From contig CAVOXO010000001.1 of assembly GCA_963700425.1 (NCBI GenBank), forward strand, positions 558,001 through 622,000: a DNA stretch of 64,000 nt. Reading direction: 5' to 3'. Positions 35,644 through 45,318 of this stretch are shown one piece after another. The position numbers and the translations under genes are program-made. Position 1 is the stretch's first letter, and every line of letters begins with the position of its first letter. Source of the stretch: CAVOXO01 sp963700425. GTDB lineage: Bacteria; Actinomycetota; Acidimicrobiia; Acidimicrobiales; Microtrichaceae. Under the pieces are notes generated by a model. That model saw only the letters and a program-made list of their open reading frames with translations. It was not told where the DNA came from and searched no databases.

Positions 35644-36639
35644 GTGAGCGACGCCGTCGCGGCCGACGATCAACCCACCGATGGACCCGAGCCGGGCCGC
35701 GGGACTCGGCCAGGGCGCTCTGCATCCACCTTTCGACGAGGCCTGCGCCTCATGCTCGCGGCCATCCTGACGGTCGTGGTTCTCGCCGCTGCGGTTCTGC
35801 TCATCGGGTTCCGCCGCCAGACGGTGTCCTATCTCACGCACTGGAAGGGGGGCCCGGAGGATTCGGAGGTCTACGAGCCCTTCGAGCCCGATCCGTTGTT
35901 GCACATCGCCGCGATCGGTGACGCCGGCGACAGCGGGACGAGCCTCGACGTCACCGCGGCCGCGATGGCGGAGGTTCATCAACGACAGCCCTTCGACGTG
36001 CTCGTCCTGTTGGGTGACAACGTCTATCCCGACGGTGATCCCGCTCGTCTCGACGCAACGGTGTTCGAGCCCTTCGGGCCCGTGATCGATGATGGTGCGG
36101 ATCTCTTCGCCATTCTGGGCAACCACGACGTCATCGGGTTCGACGGCACCGAGCAGATGAGCGGCCTGGGAATGGACGGTACCTACTGGGCGGCCGATCT
36201 CGGCGAGGTCCTGCTGGTGGGCCTCGATTCGAACCGCATCGACGACCCCGATCAGATCGAGTGGTTGACCGAGACCCTCGAGGCCTCCGAGAATCCATGG
36301 AAGATCGTTGCGGTGCATCACCCGCCGTACTCCGCGGGCTACCAGGGTTCGAGTCTCGACGTTCGTGAGGCCTTGTCGCCGATCCTGGAGCGCAACGGCG
36401 TTCAGCTCGTGATCTCGGGGCACGATCACGACTACCAGCGCAGCGAGGTCATCGACGGCGTCACCTATGTCGTCAGCGGCGCCGGTTCGGGAACGCGGCG
36501 CACCGGTGAGGAGGAGTTCACGGCCATGTCGTTCTCCTGGCTGCACTTCCTCGACATCGCGGTCTATCCCGAGCGGCTGGTGCTGCGTCCGGTCAACGAT
36601 GAGCTGAGAGTCGCCGACGAGTTCGAGGTGCGACGCTGA
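35644..36639 (+). CDS. Membrane-anchored metallophosphoesterase
   Basis: 331-residue calcineurin-like phosphoesterase. The two-metal motifs are all present: GDAGDSG, LGDNVYPDG, LGNHDV, VHHPPYS and SGHDHDYQR. One N-terminal transmembrane segment (about residues 37-55, LMLAAILTVVVLAAAVLL) follows a basic cytoplasmic tail, so the catalytic domain is outside. The motif set resembles purple-acid-type or alkaline phosphodiesterases acting on phosphate esters. GGAGG lies about eight bases before the GTG. It is divergent from the PEP-synthase-like gene with only 38 bases between the two starts. Confidence 0.9.
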   Translation: MSDAVAADDQPTDGPEPGRGTRPGRSASTFRRGLRLMLAAILTVVVLAAAVLLIGFRRQTVSYLTHWKGGPEDSEVYEPFEPDPLLHIAAIGDAGDSGTSLDVTAAAMAEVHQRQPFDVLVLLGDNVYPDGDPARLDATVFEPFGPVIDDGADLFAILGNHDVIGFDGTEQMSGLGMDGTYWAADLGEVLLVGLDSNRIDDPDQIEWLTETLEASENPWKIVAVHHPPYSAGYQGSSLDVREALSPILERNGVQLVISGHDHDYQRSEVIDGVTYVVSGAGSGTRRTGEEEFTAMSFSWLHFLDIAVYPERLVLRPVNDELRVADEFEVRR

Positions 36640-36654
36640 TCCCGCGTCGGTGGG

Positions 36655-37405
36655 TCAGCCCTTCAGGAAGGGCCGGTTGCCGTAGCGGTCGAGGTGCACG
36701 ACCTCACCGATCGGGCGTCGGGTGGTCGGACCGTACCGGCCCTTCGCCCAGCCGATCGGAATGATGCAGACCGGGTTGACGTGACGCGGCAGCGCCAGGA
36801 TCTTCCTCACCGCCGGCACGTACCAGATCGGCAGGGTCTGTATCGATGCCCCCAAGCCGCAGCGCACGACAGGCCAGCAGCAGGTTCTGAACCGCCGGAT
36901 ACACCGACCCGTAGAACGACGACACGGCGATCTGGGGCCGACCCACGGGCCGATGTTTGAGACCGCGTCGGTAGCAGGGGATGACGAAGACCGGGATGTC
37001 CTCGAAGTGCTCGGCCTGCCACTGACCGGGCCGCATCTGCCGGAGGGCCTTGTCGTCACCGGCAGCCATCCGCTCGACGATCGGGTTGAACACCCGGTAG
37101 AGGCGTCGGTAGAGCCGGGCGAGCCGGGCCTTCTGATCGCGGTTCTCCACGACCAGGTAGGACCAGTCCTGGGTGTTCGAGCTGGTCGGGGCCTTCAGCG
37201 ACAGCTCCAGCAGCGGCAACAACACGTCATGGGAGACCGGCTCGGGTCGCAGTCGGCGAACCGCCCGCTGGGTCCGCATGGCCTCCTCCATCGGCATCCC
37301 GAGCCGCTCGAGTGCCTCTGCGGCCGGGGGCACGCCCGCGAACTCCTCGGGGGGACGGGGCGCGTTCCGGTCGTCGTCGGCCGGCCGGTCGTCGGAGGGG
37401 TTCAC
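36655..37405 (-). CDS. Nitroreductase family protein, one apparent frameshift
   Basis: FMN-dependent oxidoreductase of the nitroreductase fold. MRTQRAVRRLRPEPV holds the flavin phosphate-binding arginines; LSLKAPTSSNTQDWSYLVV and SVYPAVQNLLLACRALRLG are family helices. At the five-C run 36849-36853 (five Gs in the gene) one base appears extra. Removing it gives LRLGASIQTLPIWYVPAVR and the C-terminus IIPIGWAKGRYGPTTRRPIG. The corrected length is about 249 residues. GTG 37405 is the likely start; a polar 35-residue leader precedes the core. It is the last gene of the TetR-led operon and may reduce a quinone, enone or nitro compound. Confidence 0.85.
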
Positions 37406-37439
37406 CCAACCGATCGTAGGGCCGTGCTCCTTCGGTGTC

Positions 37440-38492
37440 TCAGTGGCGGGTCGCTCTGAGCACTCGGGGGTCCCGGCCCAGCATGTGACCCAGCGGCAGA
37501 TCGGTGGGGGACAGGATGCCGGGGTCCGCGGTGCAGACCGACGGGATGGCGTTGACGGCGCGGGTGCCGGTCGCCCACGCACCGGTGAAGCCGGGGGAGT
37601 CGACGAGCTCGTGGGTCAGCCGGCTGCCGGGCGTTCCCCTGATGTCGATGTCGATCCAGCCGAGCCGAGGCCCGTCGACCAGCCAGGCGTCGCTGACGTG
37701 GTCGGCGCCGAGCAGGAAGCGGACTTCGATGCTCACCACCGGCGTGCCGCCGAGGTCGGTTGACGCGGTCAACAGAAGGCCGGCCATGGTGCCGGTGGCC
37801 ACCTTCACCTTGCCGTCGTAGTCGGCGATCGCCGGCTCGACTTCGTAGGTGAAGGAGGTGCCGTCGCAGGGCAGTCCGAGTTCTTCGCACAACAGGTCGG
37901 TGATCTGGTGCAGCGTCCTCGCGAAGATCGCGTAGACGCCGGCGGGTCCATCGGCCAGCTCTGCCTGGGTCCGACCGAACCCGAACATCTCGAGGAAGAC
38001 GGCGCTGAGCGTCTCCTGTGGTTCACACGTGCGGATGACGATCGAGTCGACGTCACTGCACACCGACGATCCGAGAAGAGCGAGCTCGTAGCTGAAGCCC
38101 GGATTGAGACCGGTACCGAACAGCGACGACCTTCCCCGGTCGCAGGCATCGAGGAGGTCCGGAAAGCTCGACCGCTTGTCCGGATGCCACCCCGACATGA
38201 TGCTGATGACGTTCTTGCCCGATCTCAGCATCGGAACGATCTCGTCGTAGCGTTCCATCGGAGGGTTGTACAGCACGACGTCGGCATCGAGCGCCAGGAC
38301 GGCGTCGCGGTCGGTCGTGGCGATCACTCCCACGGGCCCGATGCCGGCGATGCCTCCGACGTCGAGACCTTCCTTGGCCTCGTGGTGCACCACCGCTCCG
38401 ACGAGCTCGAGCCAGGGGCACTCGCTGATGAGGCGAATCTGGTGGCAGGCGATGTCGCCCGTGTACCACTGGATCACTCTCAGGGGGGTCAT
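37440..38492 (-). CDS. DapB-like NAD(P)H-dependent reductase (dihydrodipicolinate reductase N-terminal fold)
   Basis: 350-residue protein with an N-terminal Rossmann fold (LRVIQWYTGDIACHQIRLI) and an adjoining nucleotide-binding loop, in the group of dihydrodipicolinate-reductase-like and 2,4-diaminopentanoate-dehydrogenase-like proteins. Blocks include ADVVLYNPPMERYDEIV, GKNVISIMSGW and FGTGLNPGFSYELALL. It lacks the lysine-pathway DapB size and context. Relatives are frequent in actinobacterial steroid and aromatic catabolic clusters, and its neighbours here (Rieske oxygenase, thioesterase, nitroreductase) fit that. Substrate unknown. Confidence 0.8.
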   Translation of the reverse strand: MTPLRVIQWYTGDIACHQIRLISECPWLELVGAVVHHEAKEGLDVGGIAGIGPVGVIATTDRDAVLALDADVVLYNPPMERYDEIVPMLRSGKNVISIMSGWHPDKRSSFPDLLDACDRGRSSLFGTGLNPGFSYELALLGSSVCSDVDSIVIRTCEPQETLSAVFLEMFGFGRTQAELADGPAGVYAIFARTLHQITDLLCEELGLPCDGTSFTYEVEPAIADYDGKVKVATGTMAGLLLTASTDLGGTPVVSIEVRFLLGADHVSDAWLVDGPRLGWIDIDIRGTPGSRLTHELVDSPGFTGAWATGTRAVNAIPSVCTADPGILSPTDLPLGHMLGRDPRVLRATRH

Positions 38493-38547
38493 CGACCGGT
38501 CCCGACCCGGACGGGCCTACGTGGATCCCGCACGGACGTCCGCCCCC

Positions 38548-39654
38548 TCAGTCCTCGTAGAACTGCGAGTACCACCGCCGGAACTCGGCGATGTTCCCGT
38601 CGCCCTTCACCAGGATCGGTCGCTCCAGGAAGATCTTGTCCCGCCAGATGGGGACGTCGGCCTGAAGTCCGAAATCACCGGTCACCCCGTCGATGAGGTC
38701 GTCGGCCACCTTCTCGACGTCGCCCTTGAAGAGGAAGTGCCAGCGGAGCCGGCAGTGACGCCGATCGATGGGGGTGGTCGTCGCGAAGACGGTCATCAGA
38801 TCGGGTACCCGCAGGATGGCGACCCCCGGTCCCCACGCATGACGGAAGAATTCGGTGCCGTCGGGGAGCTTCTCGACAACGGTCGAGAACGGACCGTCGG
38901 TGCTGAACGTCGAGGTGTCGTCGGGGACGTAGGGTCGGCGGTGGACGTAGCGGAGGTGGGCGTAGTCGACGTTGTTCTCGGCCATCTCCTGCAGAGCGGC
39001 GACCAGTTCGAGAGACCAGTCGTGTGGCTCGGACCATTCGGGGTCCGACGCCTCCTCCACCCGGGGCACCTCGAAGGTCGGCGGGCGGTCACCGGCGTGG
39101 TACCAGAAGAAGACGAAGCCGTCCTGCTCGGCGACGGGATAGGTGCGAACACATGCCTTCGCCGGGATACGGGTGTCGCTGTAGGGGATCTCGACACACG
39201 TTCCGTCGGAGTCGAAGCGCCACCCGTGGTAGGGGCACTTGATCGAATCCCCGATGACGCGTCCTCCTCCGAGATGGGCTCCCAGGTGTGGGCAATGGGC
39301 GTCGGTGACCACCGCCCGTCCTGACTCCCCGCGGCGGACCACGAGTTCACGCGCCACGGCCACCACGGTCCGGATGTCGCCGGGTTCGAGGTCTGCGCTG
39401 GCCGCGATGGCGTACCAGCCGTTGGGCACGGGCGGCGGATCGGGACGATCGGGGAGCGAATACCGGGACTCCACGCCGTCGTCTGCCCGGGGGGTGGGGG
39501 AACCCGCCAGTTCGCCGGCATCCCGTGCCTTGCGAACCGAACTGGGCACCACCATGCGGCGTAGTCCCTCGCTGATCGTCTGGTCCGACGCGGCGTCGGA
39601 TGTCGCGTTGGTCTCCTGCACTGGGTCTGCTCCGGTTCGGTCGGCGGTGGTCAC
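38548..39654 (-). CDS. Rieske [2Fe-2S] oxygenase, KshA-like
   Basis: 368-residue terminal oxygenase. Rieske ligands are Cys121-x-His123 (CPHLGAHL) and Cys140-x2-His143 (KCPYHGWRF). The mononuclear iron site is ENNVDYAHLRYVH, with the N-x2-D-x3-H-x4-H spacing of the 3-ketosteroid 9-alpha-hydroxylase/phthalate group. A 70-residue polar N-terminal extension precedes the Rieske domain. The GTG start overlaps the thioesterase stop (GTGA). The reductase partner is not in the window. Steroid oxidation is plausible from the motif type and the DapB-like neighbour, but not shown. Confidence 0.88.
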   Translation of the reverse strand: MTTADRTGADPVQETNATSDAASDQTISEGLRRMVVPSSVRKARDAGELAGSPTPRADDGVESRYSLPDRPDPPPVPNGWYAIAASADLEPGDIRTVVAVARELVVRRGESGRAVVTDAHCPHLGAHLGGGRVIGDSIKCPYHGWRFDSDGTCVEIPYSDTRIPAKACVRTYPVAEQDGFVFFWYHAGDRPPTFEVPRVEEASDPEWSEPHDWSLELVAALQEMAENNVDYAHLRYVHRRPYVPDDTSTFSTDGPFSTVVEKLPDGTEFFRHAWGPGVAILRVPDLMTVFATTTPIDRRHCRLRWHFLFKGDVEKVADDLIDGVTGDFGLQADVPIWRDKIFLERPILVKGDGNIAEFRRWYSQFYED

Positions 39655-40130
39655 AGTTCGGGTAGTCCCGGCTCGGGTGCGGCGGCGGCTGCCAGGGGTC
39701 GGCGCAGCGTCACTCTCATCATGGAGAAGTCGGCCGACGCGACGAGGTGATCATCGGTGTCGACCACCGTGCAGTCGATGACGATCAGTTGGCTGCCGAT
39801 GCGCACCACGTCGGCCTTGGCGACCACCGCGTCGGTCCGGGGTCGGCCGAGGTAGCGGATGTGCATGTCGGAGGTCACCAGGGATTCCGTCTCGGGGTCG
39901 AAGTCGGTGGCCCGGGCCGCGGCCAGAGCGCAGGCCAGGTCGATCATGGTGGCGATGGCGCCGCCGTGGAGGTTGGCCGTGAACCCGAACGCGTCGGGGC
40001 GGACCGGCATCCGAACCTCGGCGTGGCGTGAACCCTTGTCCGGTCGTTCCCATTCGAGGCCCAACAGGGCGTGGAGCGGGATGTCGTCGGCCTGTTCCCG
40101 GCGGGTCGGACCACCCTCGGTGTCGCTCAT
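39651..40130 (-). CDS. PaaI-type hotdog-fold thioesterase
   Basis: 159-residue hotdog-fold protein of the 4HBT/PaaI group that hydrolyses acyl- or aryl-CoA thioesters. NLHGGAIATMIDLACALAA is the signature with the conserved HGG and the acidic helix; SDMHIRYLGRPRTDAVV is the central strand region. ATG 40130 overlaps the TetR stop (ATGA), and its stop overlaps the Rieske start, so translation is coupled through three genes. It may release CoA from a dead-end intermediate of the pathway. Confidence 0.88.
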   Translation of the reverse strand: MSDTEGGPTRREQADDIPLHALLGLEWERPDKGSRHAEVRMPVRPDAFGFTANLHGGAIATMIDLACALAAARATDFDPETESLVTSDMHIRYLGRPRTDAVVAKADVVRIGSQLIVIDCTVVDTDDHLVASADFSMMRVTLRRPLAAAAAPEPGLPEL

Positions 40131-40807
40131 GGTGACTCCCGGCGCGGCTGACCTGCAGCCGGCACCACGGACTCGACCACCGCGCCGATGGTGCGATCGA
40201 ACAGCGCCGGCAGATCGGGTGGTTCGCTGAGGGCCACGACGGTGGCCGGATCGATGGCGTCGTCGACGATATCGGCCCACAGGGTCGCGTCCCGATGTGG
40301 AGTCGGCACCCGTTCATCGCTGCGGAAGGCGACCACGAGGAAGCCCGCGACACACATCAGGATGGCGCGCAGGGCATCACGGGCTTCCCCGCCGTGAAGA
40401 CCCGCCGCATCGAGTTCGCGGGCGAGTGCCACCTCGAGGGGCATCTCCAACAGCGAGGTCGCCCCCACCTGATGGGCGAGGGAGGTGACGTTGCGGTGGG
40501 CGAGGGCGCTGGCCCACACGTGCCTGGCGACCGACATGATCCGAGCTCGGGGGGTGGTTCCCTCGACGGTCAGCTCGGCCTGGCGCTCGGAGAGCCGTTC
40601 GATGAGCGCGGTGATGAGCTCGTCCCGCCCGCCGACGTGCCAGTAGATGGTGGTGGTGGTGACGCCCAGCTCGGTGGCGAGCTTCCGCATGGTCAGAGCG
40701 TCCGCACCCCCGGCTTCCACCAACGACAGAGCGCACTCGACCACGTCGTCGCGATCGAGGCCGGCCCGTCGGCCGGTCCCCTTCACCCTCGTCGTCGCTG
40801 TTGCCAC
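40127..40807 (-). CDS. TetR family transcriptional regulator, first gene of a catabolic operon
   Basis: 226-residue regulator. The TetR N-terminal domain has GLDRDDVVECALSLVEAGGA (helix 1) and MRKLATELGVTTTTIYWHVG (the HTH with the usual Tyr-Trp-His). The C-terminal domain is helical and of the TetR_C type. GTG 40807 is the start. Being first in its own operon, it probably autoregulates, and represses the thioesterase, Rieske, DapB-like and nitroreductase genes. Likely operators would be in the 152-base gap before the acyltransferase gene; I could not pick a convincing dyad apart from a short CGGGGG-TGT-CCCCCG hairpin at 40829-40843. Confidence 0.86.
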   Translation of the reverse strand: MATATTRVKGTGRRAGLDRDDVVECALSLVEAGGADALTMRKLATELGVTTTTIYWHVGGRDELITALIERLSERQAELTVEGTTPRARIMSVARHVWASALAHRNVTSLAHQVGATSLLEMPLEVALARELDAAGLHGGEARDALRAILMCVAGFLVVAFRSDERVPTPHRDATLWADIVDDAIDPATVVALSEPPDLPALFDRTIGAVVESVVPAAGQPRRESP

Positions 40808-40959
40808 TCGGTTCCCACGATCTGTCGCCGGGGGTGTCCCCCGAAGCTTCTGTGACAGTGTGCAAGAAATCTAGGACGGCGTTCAAGTGGGTGCACGGAT
40901 GGTGACGTCCGACCCCGTTGCATCTGCGGTGCGATGATGGGCGGGCCGGGAGGACGCGG

Positions 40960-41883
40960 ATGGGGTCGGAGACGGAGAGTGTCGGAACCGGGGAGGGTCT
41001 CGACATCGACTCGCTGCGTCGCGACCCCGGCTTCCTCGGCCGCATGCTGCCCGTTCTCGATCGCCTCCTGTCGTATTTCGACCCCGCGGTCGAGGGATTC
41101 GACAAGGTGCCGACCGACGGGCCGTTCATGGTCGTCGGCAACCATTCCGGTGGCGTGTACATGCCCGACTTCTGGGCGTTCCTGAGCGAGTGGCTGCGAC
41201 AGCGGGGCACCGATGCTCCGATCTACTCCCTGGGCTTCGACTTCACCTTCGCCATGCCGCTCGTCTCCGAACTGGCCCGCCGGATCGGGTCGGTTCCCGC
41301 CAGCCAGCTCAACGGCGGCGCGCTTCTCGACGCCGGGTATCCGATCATCGTGTATCCGGGCGGTGACGAGGACGACTACCGACCATGGACCGAGCGGCAC
41401 CGGGTGGATCTGCACGGTCGGACCGGCTTCGTCCGGCTCGCGCTCCGCCACGGCGTTCCCGTGGTTCCTCTGGTCGCGCACGGGAGCCACGACGTGATCA
41501 TCGTGTTGACCCGGGGTGAGACGCTGGCCCGCCGGCTGGGGTTCAACCGACTGCGCATCAACGTGATGCCGATCATGTTGGGGCTTCCGTGGGGGGTCGC
41601 CCCGGTGCAGCTGCCCACCTGGCCGCTTCCGGCCAAGGTCTCCGTGCGGGTGTGTGATCCCATCGACTGGAGCCACCTGGGCCCCGATGCGGCCGACGAT
41701 CCCGAGGTCGTTCGGCACTGCTACGAGGAGATCCTGGGGCGGATGCAGTCCAACCTCGACGAGCTCGTGGAGGAGTTGCCCCACCCTGTCATGGCACGGA
41801 TGTCCACCGCCCTGGGTCTCGACCGACTGCCCTTCGGCCGTCGCGACGACCGCGACGCCGGCCGGCCGGGAGCAGTCCCGTGA
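40960..41883 (+). CDS. Lysophospholipid-type acyltransferase (PlsC family)
   Basis: 307-residue acyltransferase. VVGNHSGGVYMPD holds the catalytic His of the H-x4-D/E block, although the usual Asp position is occupied by a Tyr-Met-Pro-Asp stretch. IIVYPGGDEDDYRPW replaces the usual FPEG motif with YPGGD, as in the diacylglycerol-acyltransferase-like subgroup. VPLVAHGSHDVII continues the fold. ATG 40960 follows GGGAGGAC. No long transmembrane helix is obvious, so membrane association is peripheral or monotopic. Probably acylates a glycerolipid; it is divergent from the TetR operon. Confidence 0.83.
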   Translation: MGSETESVGTGEGLDIDSLRRDPGFLGRMLPVLDRLLSYFDPAVEGFDKVPTDGPFMVVGNHSGGVYMPDFWAFLSEWLRQRGTDAPIYSLGFDFTFAMPLVSELARRIGSVPASQLNGGALLDAGYPIIVYPGGDEDDYRPWTERHRVDLHGRTGFVRLALRHGVPVVPLVAHGSHDVIIVLTRGETLARRLGFNRLRINVMPIMLGLPWGVAPVQLPTWPLPAKVSVRVCDPIDWSHLGPDAADDPEVVRHCYEEILGRMQSNLDELVEELPHPVMARMSTALGLDRLPFGRRDDRDAGRPGAVP

Positions 41884-42006
41884 CAGCCATCTCGGGACCA
41901 TGGGCCCTGTTCCTCGGAACGAAGGTCGATGACCATCGTGTGGAGGTCGGTTGGAGTTCTGACTCGTAGGACGCTGATCGCCGAGTCCTCGATGAGGGGT
42001 GTGCTG

Positions 42007-42633
42007 ATGAGATCCGATCGAGTCGTCCGACGATGGCTGCGGGTCGTCGCCGTCAGCGCGGTGGTGGCTGTCGCCGCATCCTGTCAACCGGGGACGCCGG
42101 CGCTCTTCCCGACGGGGACCTTCCAGACGACGATCGGCACGTACGCGTACTCGGCCACGTCGCCCCTCTGGCATGTGGACTCGTTCAGCATTCCCGAGGA
42201 TTTCACCCTGTGGCTCACCGATCCTTTGGCGGACTCGCTGATGGGGGCTCCCGAACTCTGGCCCGAATCAGGGGCCTACTACATGGGGCTCCAGGTCTCT
42301 CTTCCCGGCTCGGTCCTCGAGCCGGGAACGTACGTGGTCGGCCTTGATCCGGGTGAGGCGTACATCGGCCTCTACCTGTCGACCTGGGAGGATCTCCGTG
42401 CCGTCGGCGAATCGGCCTACGAGGAGCATTGGTCGTGCTTCGCCTACAACCTTCCGGGTGTTCCTCCAACGACGGGCACGGTGTCGATATCCGATCTGGT
42501 GTTCGCGGGCAATCGGGTTCAGGCGATGCGGGTGTCCTGGGACCTCTCCTGCCCGACCTTCATCGTCGCGGGGGAACAACGAACCAGTGGCCCACCACTC
42601 ACCTGGGTCGGGAGCGCCACCTACAACTCGTGA
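42007..42633 (+). CDS. Predicted secreted lipoprotein, unknown function
   Basis: 208 residues. Basic N-terminus (MRSDRVVRRWLR), hydrophobic AVSAVVAVAASC with a lipobox AASC, and a mature domain rich in Tyr, Trp and Pro without a family I recognise (WHVDSFSIPEDFTLWL, then GAYYMGLQVSLPGS). Two Cys in the mature part (HWSCFAYN and WDLSCPTF) could form a disulfide. I chose ATG 42007, with GAGGGG upstream; two earlier in-frame starts would make an unusually long leader. It stands alone between the acyltransferase and sulfatase genes. Confidence 0.75.
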   Translation: MRSDRVVRRWLRVVAVSAVVAVAASCQPGTPALFPTGTFQTTIGTYAYSATSPLWHVDSFSIPEDFTLWLTDPLADSLMGAPELWPESGAYYMGLQVSLPGSVLEPGTYVVGLDPGEAYIGLYLSTWEDLRAVGESAYEEHWSCFAYNLPGVPPTTGTVSISDLVFAGNRVQAMRVSWDLSCPTFIVAGEQRTSGPPLTWVGSATYNS

Positions 42634-42703
42634 CCGATGAATTGGCTGCGGAGCCTCCCAGACGGTCATGAAGGCGTGGCGATCGGACCCCTAGCCTCGA
42701 TCC

Positions 42704-44987
42704 ATGGACGACACCGAGACCACCATTGCGCTGACCGCGGTCGACTCGGCCTCCGGTCCGGCCGATCCGCCCTTCACCGCCGATGCCCCCAACGTCGTGG
42801 TCATCGTTCTCGACGACACCGGCTTCGCCCAGTTGGGCTGCTACGGATCCGACATCGCCACTCCCGCCATCGACGCCCTCGCCGAGCGCGGGGTCCGGCT
42901 CACCAACTTCCACACCACCGCCGTGTGCTCACCGACCCGCGCCTGCCTGCTGACCGGGCGAAATCATCACCGGGTCGGGATGGGGATGTTGCCCGACCTT
43001 CCGATGAACTTCCCGGGCTACACCGCCCGTATCCCCGACGAAGCCGCCACGCTGGCCGAGGTCCTCGCCGGCCACGGCTACGCCACTTTCGCTGTCGGCA
43101 AGTGGCACCTCACCCCCCGGGATCAGCGGTCGCCGTCGGGCCCCTTCGAGAACTGGCCGCTCGGCAAGGGATTCGAGCACTTCTACGGGTTCCTCGGAGG
43201 TGATGCCAACCATTGGGCTCCCGAGCTCGTGCGCGACAACACCTACGTCGATCCGCCCCGCACACCCGACGACGGCTACCACCTGAGCGAGGACCTTGCC
43301 GACGAGGCGATCGCCCGGATCCGCGAGCTGCGCCGCAATCAGCCCGACCGACCGTTCCTGCTGTGGTTCGCGCTCGGTGCCACCCACGCTCCGCACCATG
43401 TGGCTCCCGAATGGTCCGACGACTATCGGGGTTGCTTCGACTCCGGGTGGGAGGCGTGGCGTCGCCACGCCCTCGATCGCCAGATCGAGCTCGGGATCGT
43501 CCCGTCCGGCACCGAGCTGCCGGCCGCGTCGACCCACGTACCCGACTGGGACAACCTCGACGACGACCATCGCCGCCTCTACGCGCGGATGATGGAGATC
43601 TACGCCGGCTTCCTCACCCACACCGACGCCCAGATCGGCCGGGTCCTCGACGCACTGGACGACCTCGGCGAGCGGGACGACACGATCGTGGTGCTGGTGT
43701 CCGACAACGGCGCGTCGGGTGAGGCCGGACCCCACGGCTCGGTCAGCGAATTCCGTTTCGCGCAGGGGCGCGACGAGGACGTCGAGCTGAACCTGGCGCT
43801 CATCGACGAGCTCGGCGGCCGCCGCACCTACAACCACTACCCCTGGGGATGGGCCGAAGCGGGCAATACCCCGGCCAGGCGTTTCAAGCGGTACACGTTC
43901 GAAGGGGGAGTGCGGGACCCGTGCATCGTTTCGTGGCCGGCCGGGATCGAGGCGACCGGCGGTGTCCGCAACCAGTACTGCCACGCCATCGACATCCTGC
44001 CGACGATCCTCGACCTGGTCGGCGTCGACATGCCGGCGGTGGTGGCGGGAAGCCAACAGATGAGCCTCGACGGCACGTCGTTGAACGCGATGCTGCATGA
44101 TCCTGCTGCCCCCGACCCGAGGGTCAGCCAGTACTACGAGTGTTGGGGGAGTCGGGCGATGTACGAGGACGGCTGGAAGGTCGTGACCGACCACGTCAAC
44201 CAGCTCACCCACGCCGAGCGTGACCTGATCGCCGGCAGCAGCGACTTCGCCGCCGATCACTGGCATCTCTTCGACACCCGAGCCGACCTCGCGGAGAACC
44301 ACGATCTCTCCGACGAACACCCCGACATCCGTGATCGTCTGGTGGCCCGGTGGTTCGAGGAGGCCGAGCGCAATGGAGTGCTTCCGCTGAGCGACGGGGT
44401 GATGGACCGGTTGTCGCACCTGTTCCTCCCCTGGCCGAGCGGCTCGTCGCGGCGTCGAGCTGGCGCCGGGCGAGAGGGTGTTCGAGGACAACGCGCCGGT
44501 GCTCTCCGGCGGCTTCGTCATCACCGCCCACCTGGGCGCGCCGCTCGAGCCCGGGGCCCACGGTGTGCTGGCCGAACAGGGTGACTACAACGGCGGCTGG
44601 GTCTGGCACGCCAATGAGGGCAGCCTCACGTTCGCGGTCGCCTTCGTCAGCGAACACGTGACGACGATGTGTGGGCCGGTTCCCCTGGGCGCGTCCATCC
44701 TGCGCGTCGTCGGACGACCCGCCGACGGCGGCATGGATCTCATCGCCGAGGCCGACGGCTCACTCGTGGCGGAGGACCACCTTCCCCACGAGTGGCCGGG
44801 CCTGTGGACCCCGAATTCCTCGGCGTCGCTGCTCGCGGGGGTGGGGCGCCACCTCCCCGTATGTGACGGCTACGACCCGCTCGTCGAGTTCAGTGGCGAT
44901 CTCCGTCGGTTGGTCGTCGAGGCCGACGGGGGCGCGTCGTTCACCGAGCTGTCCCATCGGATGGATGTCGCGTTCCGAAGCCAGTAG
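42704..44987 (+). CDS. Sulfatase (arylsulfatase type), one apparent frameshift
   Basis: Type I sulfatase; Cys75 in VCSPTRACLLTGR is the residue converted to formylglycine. The N-terminal VVVIVLDDTGFAQLGCYG gives metal-binding aspartates, VGKWHLT the conserved Lys-x-His, and VLVSDNGASGE the second metal site. No signal peptide is seen. After LFLPWPSGSSRR the frame moves +1 near 44453 into VELAPGERVFEDNAPVLSGG. The remaining 170 residues (AHLGAPLEPGAHGVL and so on) are the C-terminal domain usual in actinobacterial arylsulfatases. Corrected length is about 760 residues. A formylglycine-generating enzyme is not in the window. Confidence 0.88.
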
Positions 44988-45318
44988 TGACGATCCGGAG
45001 GAGCGAGAAGGTCCACCGATCGCTGAGCCGGATCAGCGCGACGATGTCCCACTCCCGGCCGATCTGGACGAGGGTCGCGGCGGGCGTGTGGACTGGCAAC
45101 GGAAGTTGAGAGGCAGCTGTGCGCACGACGTGACGAACCTGGTGGTCACTGTGCTGGACCCCGAGGTCCGGCGTTCCCACCAGGCCGGTCTCATCGACAG
45201 GTACGTGAGTCGGTTGTCCGAGCGGACATGGCGTGACACGAGGGGACCGCCCGATCTGATCGAGCGGTCCCCAGGTTCAGGCCGTGCTGGAACGACGATG
45301 TCGACTCGTCGTGGAACG
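44988..45318. other. 331-base intergenic region between convergent genes
   Basis: No credible gene: short open frames on both strands lack family similarity and ribosome sites. A minus-strand frame contains DRWTFSLLRI, which faintly recalls HxlR regulators, but it lacks the rest of the domain. The only structure I see is the hairpin at 45242-45272. Confidence 0.6.
45242..45272. terminator. Candidate bidirectional terminator hairpin
   Basis: GGGGACCGC (45242-45250) and GCGGTCCCC (45264-45272) are perfect 9-bp arms with a 13-base loop. It lies between the convergent sulfatase and lipoprotein genes, 47 bases beyond the stop of the latter. There is no U-rich tract on either side, so strength is uncertain. 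Confidence 0.5.

Noticed and set aside
40829..40843. CGGGGG-TGT-CCCCCG as the operator of the TetR gene at 40127
   Set aside because: The three-base spacer and pure G/C arms look like a small hairpin, not a TetR site of usual 12-20 bases with mixed arms.
44941..45180. Small minus-strand frame with DRWTFSLLRI, recalling HxlR regulators
   Set aside because: The rest of the winged helix is missing, the frame overlaps the sulfatase end, and no ribosome site is present.
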